Shown here: positions 1-4,476 of the stretch, piece after piece
Layout: each line of letters opens with the position of its first letter
Position numbering within the stretch: the first letter of the stretch is position 1
DNA from: Phycisphaeraceae bacterium
GTDB lineage: Bacteria > Planctomycetota > Phycisphaerae > Phycisphaerales > Phycisphaeraceae
Assembly: GCA_003552605.1 (NCBI GenBank)
Contig: PUNN01000375.1
Span: 1 to 5,715 of the forward strand
DNA length: 5,715 nt
Reading direction: 5' to 3'
Made by a program: the position numbers and the translations under genes
Notes under the pieces: generated by a model
What the model saw: the letters and a program-made list of their open reading frames with translations, nothing else
Databases searched by the model: none
What the model was told of the DNA's origin: nothing

Positions 1-106
1 CGGTCTGAAACACGAAATCGCCCAGCAGATGCGCTGCGAGCAGAGCCGGCAGGATGGTGGTGAACTCGGGCTCGTGCCAGAACTCGGTGGGAAACGGCTC
101 AATCAT
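1..106 (-). CDS. DUF3307 family membrane protein, N-terminal part (cut by window edge)
   Basis: Only the first 35 codons are in the window; the gene runs off the low-coordinate edge. The start is well fixed: ATG at 106-104 is preceded by GAGG at 120-117 with a 10-nt spacing, and an in-frame TGA lies five codons upstream (121-119). The fragment begins with an acidic, aromatic stretch (MIEPFPTEFWHEPEF) and enters a hydrophobic segment ending in LLAAHLLGDFVFQT. The AHLxGDFxxQ pattern in the first membrane segment is what I associate with DUF3307 proteins, small polytopic inner-membrane proteins of unknown function. The gene follows the SatD-family gene on the same strand, and the SatD/DUF3307 pairing recurs in many bacteria, which supports the call. 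No function can be assigned. The call rests on one motif plus the neighbour, because most of the protein is not visible. Confidence 0.72.
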   Translation of the reverse strand, partial: MIEPFPTEFWHEPEFTTILPALLAAHLLGDFVFQT

Positions 107-120
107 CGGGCGGCGACCTC

Positions 121-170
121 AAACATAGCGCATATCGTACATATTTCTTCTATATAGCGCTTAATGTGCA
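121..170 (-). promoter_or_regulatory. AT-rich island before the DUF3307 gene, possible promoter or operator
   Basis: This stretch is strikingly AT-rich against a very GC-rich background and sits directly upstream of the DUF3307 ribosome binding site. It contains a 7-bp direct repeat ATAGCGC at 125-131 and 154-160. Because AGCGCT at 156-161 also pairs with AGCGC at 127-131, the two copies form an imperfect inverted repeat as well. Read on the minus strand it holds TATA-like hexamers (around 156-151 and 139-134), but I cannot find a well-spaced -35/-10 pair. It could be a promoter giving DUF3307 expression independent of the SatD gene, or a regulator site. Function is inferred from composition and position only. 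Confidence 0.3.
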
Positions 171-214
171 TGCGAGGGGCGATTGCCCCCTGCGTACCCC
201 TTGGCGGCGACGCG

Positions 215-919
215 CTATCCCGGCGGCCGGTATCCGCCGGCGGTGGGTACCTCCGGGTCGCTGAGGTCCTGTTCGAAGGCGGAAATGGCGGCCCCGATCG
301 GCCCCCACGCCGCGCGGGCGAGGTTGCGCGCCACGGTCGGTTGCTTGATCGGTGGATCCCAGAGGGTGGTGATCTGCTCCTGCCGCCAGCCGAGCAGGGC
401 GCCGGCAATCGCACGGGCGTGGCTGGGTGTCCAGTGGCGCTGGATCAGGGCGTCAATCAGCGAAAAAGAGACATCCCACACCCGCCAGTGCGGGCACTGG
501 GGGGCGGCAAAGTGCATCCGCGGGTCTGAGGCCTTGTCCGCAAGCAGCCGTCCCGAGAGTTGGAATGCCTCGCCTTCGGATTGCGACAGGTGTTCCTCGA
601 CGATGAAGTCCACCTCGCCGATGGCGATGGCCAGTCGTGTATCCACCCCCTTGGCATGGGCACGCAGGTAGGCTCGGTAATAGAGGGCGATGCGGAGCAC
701 TTTCGCCGGCGGCGTGACCAGCAGTTGCCAGGTATCGCCCGCAAACAGGTCCAGGTCAGCCGGCAGGAACCGGTTGAAGTGCTCGCCGAGGGCCTCTGCA
801 CCGGCCTTCATCACATCGTAAAGCCCCCGCCTCGCTTCACCGGCGAGGTGCGATGAGCCGACGACATCACCGGTGATGACGGCGTAGGACTTACCCGCTT
901 TAGACTTGATCCCAGACAC
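215..919 (-). CDS. SatD family protein (cyclase-like N-terminus plus C-terminal helix-turn-helix-like region)
   Basis: A 234-residue protein starting at GTG (919-917). No ATG lies between it and the in-frame TGA at 955-953, and AGGGG lies just upstream. The N-terminus reads YAVITGDVVGSS (residues 12-23), the signature I know from SatD proteins, named for the streptococcal secretion-and-acid-tolerance locus. Further blocks are LFAGDTWQLL (58-67), RLAIAIGEVD (95-104) and GEAFQLSGRLLADKA (116-130). These fall in the same order and spacing as the conserved blocks of class III nucleotidyl cyclases, with D18 and D62 in the positions of the metal-binding aspartates. Residues 160-219 are helical, ending in a Q-x-TV-x(3)-L-x(2)-A-W pattern that resembles a helix-turn-helix (Q193, T194, V195, L200). 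No signal peptide or membrane segment is seen, so it is cytosolic. It follows the rpmH terminator and precedes the DUF3307 gene by 108 nt. Biochemical function is unknown; catalysis or DNA binding is inference. Confidence 0.85.
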   Translation of the reverse strand: MSGIKSKAGKSYAVITGDVVGSSHLAGEARRGLYDVMKAGAEALGEHFNRFLPADLDLFAGDTWQLLVTPPAKVLRIALYYRAYLRAHAKGVDTRLAIAIGEVDFIVEEHLSQSEGEAFQLSGRLLADKASDPRMHFAAPQCPHWRVWDVSFSLIDALIQRHWTPSHARAIAGALLGWRQEQITTLWDPPIKQPTVARNLARAAWGPIGAAISAFEQDLSDPEVPTAGGYRPPG

Positions 920-1032
920 GGCGGCCCCTGTCGATGGTGCGATGACCCGAGATCATCGTCTGGATACCCCTATCCTCCCTGATCCCACGCTGCTTCACAA
1001 GGGGCCACCCTGGCCTGGCGGGCACGGCCCAC

Positions 1033-1059
1033 AAAAAAACCGGCCGTGGAGCGGCCGGT
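1033..1059 (-). terminator. Rho-independent terminator after rpmH
   Basis: On the minus strand a perfect 8-bp stem, ACCGGCCG with CGGCCGGT around the 5-nt loop CTCCA, is followed at once by a run of seven T (the A-run at 1033-1039). It lies 66 nt downstream of the rpmH stop and before the SatD-family gene, so it should end the rpmH transcript and leave the SatD gene to its own promoter. A competing pairing is also present: CACGGCC at 1023-1029 can pair with GGCCGTG at 1042-1048. Confidence 0.9.
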
Positions 1060-1125
1060 CGGGGGTTTGGGATTCGGGATGGTCAGCGCGCAGCGGGGAT
1101 GGCCGGCCGCGGGCTGAGTCGCGGC

Positions 1126-1272
1126 TTACCAGTCGCGGACGTTGACCGAGCGGCCGAGGCGGCGCTTGCGGTTGAGCATGCGGCGGCCGCGGCTGGTGCG
1201 CATCCTCGCGCGGAAGCCGAACTTACGGGCACGCTTGACGTTGCTCTTACGCTTGGGGTAGTGAATCGTCAT
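1126..1272 (-). CDS. rpmH: 50S ribosomal protein L34
   Basis: A 48-codon gene running from ATG (1272-1270) to TAA (1128-1126). The product is extremely basic and reads MTIHYPKRKSNVKRARKFGF, then RARMRTSRGRRMLNRKRRLG, then RSVNVRDW. The core KRARKFGFRARMRTSRGRR-x(3)-RKRRLGR is the universal L34 signature (compare GFRARM and the GRxxLxxRRxxGR end of the family). L34 is a small 23S rRNA-binding protein of the large ribosomal subunit. Its length is normal for the family (about 44-50 residues); the C-terminal tail SVNVRDW is not the usual basic ending. A strong Shine-Dalgarno AAAGGAG lies 9-10 nt upstream, and a textbook terminator lies 66 nt downstream. In most bacteria rnpA follows rpmH, but here the next gene is SatD-family, so the usual rpmH-rnpA pairing is broken. 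Upstream is the large propeller gene, separated by a 122-bp GC-rich spacer. Confidence 0.97.
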   Translation of the reverse strand: MTIHYPKRKSNVKRARKFGFRARMRTSRGRRMLNRKRRLGRSVNVRDW

Positions 1273-1281
1273 CGCTGGCGT

Positions 1282-1288
1282 CTCCTTT
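1282..1288 (-). promoter_or_regulatory. Ribosome binding site of rpmH
   Basis: AAAGGAG on the minus strand, 9 nt before the rpmH ATG. It is the strongest Shine-Dalgarno in the window, as expected for a highly expressed ribosomal protein, and it fixes the start of this very short gene. Confidence 0.85.
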
Positions 1289-1327
1289 CAGGGGACCTTC
1301 CACCGCATCCACGGCTCGGGTGCTTCC

Positions 1328-1355
1328 AAAACCGCTGCCCCCGGGGGTCCGGTTT
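1328..1355 (-). terminator. Possible terminator hairpin after the propeller gene
   Basis: Read on the minus strand, AAACCG (1355-1350) can pair with CGGTTT (1334-1329), enclosing a further self-complementary CCCCC/GGGGG core (1347-1338), and the arm ends in TTTT. This resembles an intrinsic terminator or attenuator 40 nt after the propeller stop. The T-run is short, part of it sits in the stem, and the inner stem leaves little loop, so efficiency is doubtful. If active it would separate rpmH from the upstream pair; otherwise rpmH may be read through from upstream. Confidence 0.35.
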
Positions 1356-1365
1356 CCCGGCGTCC

Positions 1366-1394
1366 GGGGGGCAGGGTTCCGGGGGGCCGGGGGG
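1366..1394 (+). other. G-quadruplex motif in the spacer after the propeller gene
   Basis: The plus strand has four G-tracts: six G at 1366-1371, three at 1374-1376, six at 1381-1386 and six at 1389-1394. The connecting loops are only 2, 4 and 2 nt. This satisfies the standard G3+N1-7 quadruplex rule. It directly abuts the TGA stop (1397-1395) of the minus-strand propeller gene, so the G-rich strand is the template and the transcript is C-rich. Whether it folds in the cell is unknown. Confidence 0.6.
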
Positions 1395-4300
1395 TCAGTC
1401 GGGCACGTGCACGTTCACAGCTCGGTAGCGGGTATTGCCCTGGCGGTCCGTGGCCCGGAGCGTGATCACGTTGTGGCCCCGTGGAAGGTCGGGAATGGTA
1501 ACCGCGATGGTCTCCGTTGTCGAGTCGTAGATCATGTCCTCGGGCAGCGCCAGGCGCCAGTTGTCATCCTCGTTGACCACGAAGTGAACGGCCTGGACGC
1601 CGGAGAGATTGTCGGTGACCTCGAATCGCAGGTCCGCCGCGCGGCCATCGACCTCGACCTCAGGCTCGGCGATCTCGGGGGCGGTGTTGTCAACCAGGAC
1701 CGGCTCGCTCTGCCGCCGGGCGGTCTTCTCCATGCCGGGAGGATTGTCCGGGGCATCGCTGGCCGTCACCCGGATCAGGTAGCGGCCGTCCGGGATGCGG
1801 CGGGTGTCCCAGGTGTGATTCGAGTCGGTGATGTCCTCAGCCAGTGTCAGCCAGCGCTCACTGCCGGTGGCCCGGTACTCGACCTTGTAGATGAGCTTGT
1901 CATCGTTGGGGTCCTCGGCCTCCCACTGGATGCGCAGGCGGTCAATGGGCTCGGGGTCGCCCGAGCCGCCACGACCACGGCCGCCGCGGCCTTCGTACTC
2001 GGCCTTGACCGATTTCAGGTGCGGCGCGAGGTTGGGCATCACGTAATTCATCTCGGTGGCGTTGACCAGCGGGGCCTCACCGTCATCGCTGCGCAGCACC
2101 AGCCGGTACTGGAAGAAGCGGGCCGGCGGCAACTGGTCCTTCGAGAACCGCACTTCCCGCATCGCATAGGGGTCTTTGTCCGGATCGCGGGTGAGGGTGA
2201 CCGGCTCCGTCCACTCGGTCCAGTTGCCCTTTTCCGGATCGGAGATGTTGCCGCTGCGGGCCTTAACCTGAATCTGCGTCCCTTCCGGCAGTTCACCACC
2301 GAGCTTGAACGTGCCCCACAGGCTGATCTGCTCGGCGTCGAACACCTTGCTGGTGTAGGTTCCGTCCGGTGCCGGCGCCGGATCGAGCCGGACGAGCGCA
2401 CCGGGGTTGGCCGCGCCGAGAAGCACGTGCTCGCCATCCTCATCTTCAAGCAGTTCGAGTGCGGGAATCTGCTTCGACTCGAGTTCGGCGAGCGTGGTGT
2501 ACTCCTGCTCACCGGGTGTGATACGGAAGAGCTGTCCCTCGTTGCCCGTGCCCACGAGCAGGCTGCGGCCATCCTGCACGATGGCGAGGATCATGACCGA
2601 TTCGCGGAAGATTTCTTTGACGAAGCCATCGGGGCTGATCTCATAGATGGCGTTGCCCTGCCCTGATGGGCGGGTGCGGGCCGCCGCCGGGCTTGGCTGT
2701 GGCCGGTCGCGATCGGGCCGGTCGGCGACGGGGCGATCCGGCGGTCCGGGCGCGGCCTCGATGGCGCCGGTCTCGCGGGCGCGTTCGAGCCGGGCACGGA
2801 TTTCCTCACGCAGCGCATCGCGCTGCTCGGGTGTGGGCACGGCCTCGGGATCGGCCTCGCCGGGCGGCGCGGCCTCATCGAGGGGCCGGTCATCATCATC
2901 CGTGGCCGGAGCATCGAAATCATCATCCATCGGCGGCTCATCGGCCGGCTCACCCATCGGCGCATCCTGCACATCGCCTTCCGGCGGCTCGATCTCGATC
3001 GGCTCATCGGCGGGTTCGGCCTCGAAAGACTCATCCGACACCGGGGCCTCGGCGTCTTCAATCGGCTCGCCCTGCTGTTGAACGTTCACACGGTCCCGAG
3101 CTGCCCTGTCCAGCCGTTTCTGAAGTTCCGTGTTCTGCCTGTGAAGCTGCTGGCGCGGCGACTCGGCTTCGGCCTCCGGCACCGGCAGCGCATCATCCTC
3201 ACCATTGCCCGGCCCTTGATCCGGCGCGGGCACGATCTCGCCATCGCCGGGTTCATCCGGCATGGCCGGGGCATCGGGGGCATCGACATCATCGGGCACC
3301 TCGGCGGGTGGGGCCGGCGCCACCTCAGTCTCATCGGCCGGGTCCGGGTCGGGGTCATCGGGGGCCGGCCCGGGCTCATCGAGCGGCTCATCCGGGACGG
3401 GGCGGCCATCGCGGTCATCGCGCGGCTGCGCCAGCATGCCCGGCCGGGCCTGTTCGGCATCGGCCGTGCCGACGTAGACGGTGCCATCATCGAGCACGAG
3501 CAGCGCGCCGATCTCAGCCTCAGCGGCATCGAACAGGGCGAAGCTCTTCCACTCGCCATCATCCGCCCGGTGGGTGCGATACACGATGCCATCGGTGTCC
3601 GTGCCGGCGTAGATGCGGCCGTTGCCATCGCGGCCGAGGCTCAGCACGTTCTTCTGCTCGACATCGAGGATCACCGTGAAGCGCGGATCGAGCGCTTCGG
3701 CCTCTTGCTCCGCCTCTTCGTTGTCGTTCCCATCATTGTTGCGGTTGTTGTTATCGTGATCGTTGCCGTTATCGTTGCCGTTATTGTTGTCGTTATTGTT
3801 GTCGTTATTGTTGTCGTTGTCGTCATCAACTTCCGGCGGGTCGTCATCGGGACGCACCTCGTAGACCTTGCCTTCGGTGCCGGTGGCAGCGAAGACGCGG
3901 TCGCCATCGACAATGAGCGCCCAGATGTATCGCACATCACCGGGCATGGCGATCAGTTCCTTCAGCTCATCATCCTCGAGCACAGCCAGGCGGCTGCCGT
4001 TGTCCGCGCTGATGCCGACAAGCAACTGCCCCTTCCACTCGGCCATGGCAAAGACCTGCTCACCGTTGAGTTCAGCGGCGGTCTCGAAGCCGTCCTCGCC
4101 ACGGACGAGAATCTTCGCCTCCGGCCCGCCGGCGACATAGAGCTTGCCGTCGACCTTCTTCATGGCGTTGACGACGGTCATCTCATCGGGCAGGGCCTCG
4201 AGGTCTTCAGTCGCCGAGGCGAGCTTCACGTCGCCACGGCTGGAAATGACAAGGTCCTCGACCTTGCCTTCCTTGAAGTCGGACTCGGACTGCTGCGTCC

Positions 4301-4412
4301 ACTGCTTGGGCTGCACCGCCTCCGCGGCAGCCGAGCTCAGCAGGAAAACGGCGAGGGCGGCGACAACGGCGCCGAGGTAACGTTGACTTGATCGAGGCAT
4401 ACATTTACTCAT
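1395..4412 (-). CDS. Secreted seven-bladed beta-propeller protein with Asn/Asp and acidic Pro-rich insertions and C-terminal Ig/Fn3-like modules
   Basis: A 1005-residue exported protein. Residues 1-32 are a Sec signal peptide: R7/R11, a hydrophobic core at 12-27, and AEA before the likely cleavage at 32/33. I choose ATG 4412-4410 over ATG 4400-4398 because GGAAG lies about 9 nt upstream. Propeller blades are visible as repeated VxALxxxDGxLYVGTxxxGxVYRI-type units near residues 58-114, 116-156, 158-250, 251-296, 297-604, 605-646 and 647-693. An Asn/Asp tract (196-231) interrupts blade 3 and a Pro/Asp/Glu-rich linker (about 321-586) interrupts blade 5. The linker contains two helical charged segments (419-447, 527-554). 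Next come a beta-sandwich-like region (688-800; WGTFKL, QVKARSGN, WTEW), an RG/Gly-rich hinge (808-818), an Fn3-like module (824-908) and an Ig-like end (909-1005, starting DNTAPEI). There is no membrane anchor, so it is probably periplasmic or extracellular. It lies 64 nt after the S55-family gene, likely one operon. Specific function is unknown; binding or scaffolding is inference. Confidence 0.9.
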   Translation of the reverse strand: MSKCMPRSSQRYLGAVVAALAVFLLSSAAAEAVQPKQWTQQSESDFKEGKVEDLVISSRGDVKLASATEDLEALPDEMTVVNAMKKVDGKLYVAGGPEAKILVRGEDGFETAAELNGEQVFAMAEWKGQLLVGISADNGSRLAVLEDDELKELIAMPGDVRYIWALIVDGDRVFAATGTEGKVYEVRPDDDPPEVDDDNDNNNDNNNDNNNGNDNGNDHDNNNRNNDGNDNEEAEQEAEALDPRFTVILDVEQKNVLSLGRDGNGRIYAGTDTDGIVYRTHRADDGEWKSFALFDAAEAEIGALLVLDDGTVYVGTADAEQARPGMLAQPRDDRDGRPVPDEPLDEPGPAPDDPDPDPADETEVAPAPPAEVPDDVDAPDAPAMPDEPGDGEIVPAPDQGPGNGEDDALPVPEAEAESPRQQLHRQNTELQKRLDRAARDRVNVQQQGEPIEDAEAPVSDESFEAEPADEPIEIEPPEGDVQDAPMGEPADEPPMDDDFDAPATDDDDRPLDEAAPPGEADPEAVPTPEQRDALREEIRARLERARETGAIEAAPGPPDRPVADRPDRDRPQPSPAAARTRPSGQGNAIYEISPDGFVKEIFRESVMILAIVQDGRSLLVGTGNEGQLFRITPGEQEYTTLAELESKQIPALELLEDEDGEHVLLGAANPGALVRLDPAPAPDGTYTSKVFDAEQISLWGTFKLGGELPEGTQIQVKARSGNISDPEKGNWTEWTEPVTLTRDPDKDPYAMREVRFSKDQLPPARFFQYRLVLRSDDGEAPLVNATEMNYVMPNLAPHLKSVKAEYEGRGGRGRGGSGDPEPIDRLRIQWEAEDPNDDKLIYKVEYRATGSERWLTLAEDITDSNHTWDTRRIPDGRYLIRVTASDAPDNPPGMEKTARRQSEPVLVDNTAPEIAEPEVEVDGRAADLRFEVTDNLSGVQAVHFVVNEDDNWRLALPEDMIYDSTTETIAVTIPDLPRGHNVITLRATDRQGNTRYRAVNVHVPD
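2655..3452 (-). other. Acidic, Pro-rich disordered linker region inside the propeller gene
   Basis: Codons 321-586 encode a low-complexity stretch dominated by Asp, Glu, Pro and Ala, with many degenerate DEP-type units encoded by GATGAGCC-like codons (seen as GGCTCATC on the plus strand). Embedded in it are two charged helical segments: residues 419-447 (QQLHRQNTELQKRLDRAARD core) and 527-554 (EQRDALREEIRARLERARET core). The frame is intact throughout, and propeller sequence resumes at GNAIYEISPDG (586-596). The stretch therefore looks like an insertion in the loop between strands B and C of blade 5. Confidence 0.75.
3759..3815 (-). repeat. 12-bp tandem repeats encoding an Asn/Asp tract
   Basis: Three perfect 12-bp copies of GTTATTGTTGTC (plus strand) at 3780-3791, 3792-3803 and 3804-3815 each encode Asp-Asn-Asn-Asn. 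Next to them, two overlapping-phase copies of ATCGTTGCCGTT lie at 3759-3770 and 3771-3782. The whole Asn/Asp-rich tract spans 3720-3827 (residues 196-231). The unit length is a multiple of three, so gain or loss of copies would change tract length without a frameshift. It is AT-richer than the surrounding gene. Confidence 0.9.
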
Positions 4413-4476
4413 GGGTCAGAACTTCCGGGAATCAGTGGGTTGGTTAGTGCAAGTCCATCAGCGGCAGGTTCGAGCC

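Noticed and set aside
176..189. Small hairpin GGGGC-GATT-GCCCC 25 nt after the SatD-family stop
   Set aside because: The stem is only 5 bp and no T-run follows it on the minus strand, so I do not call it a terminator.
972..1000. Possible promoter for the SatD-family gene: TTGTGA (1000-995) and GAGGAT (977-972) with 17-nt spacing on the minus strand
   Set aside because: The -35 matches the consensus at 4 of 6 and the -10 at only 3 of 6; in a GC-rich genome this is not good enough to list.
1959..1991. RG/Gly-rich stretch (residues 808-818) as a possible RNA-binding RGG box
   Set aside because: The protein is exported and the stretch sits between two beta modules, so a flexible hinge is the simpler explanation.
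1320..2666. Plus-strand open frame of about 448 codons opposite the propeller gene
   Set aside because: It lies wholly antisense to convincingly coding sequence. Its translation mirrors the GC-rich codons of the minus-strand gene and shows no domain logic. Its start falls inside the G-rich spacer.
2666..3679. Plus-strand open frame of about 337 codons, Arg/His/Pro-rich
   Set aside because: It is a composition artefact opposite the acidic Pro-rich linker; the Asp/Glu/Pro codons read as Arg/His/Ala on the other strand.
3720..3827. Tandem repeats as a possible CRISPR array or non-coding satellite
   Set aside because: The units are 12 bp, contiguous without spacers, and keep the reading frame of the propeller gene.
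3078..4391. Plus-strand open frame of about 437 codons with a poly-Val/Ile stretch that looks like a membrane segment
   Set aside because: The Val/Ile run is simply the antisense of the Asn/Asp tandem repeats. The minus-strand frame has a signal peptide and propeller blades and is clearly the real gene.
4398..4400. Alternative ATG start of the propeller gene, at codon 5
   Set aside because: It has no Shine-Dalgarno at a proper distance, whereas the ATG at 4412 has GGAAG about 9 nt upstream. The signal peptide would work from either start.
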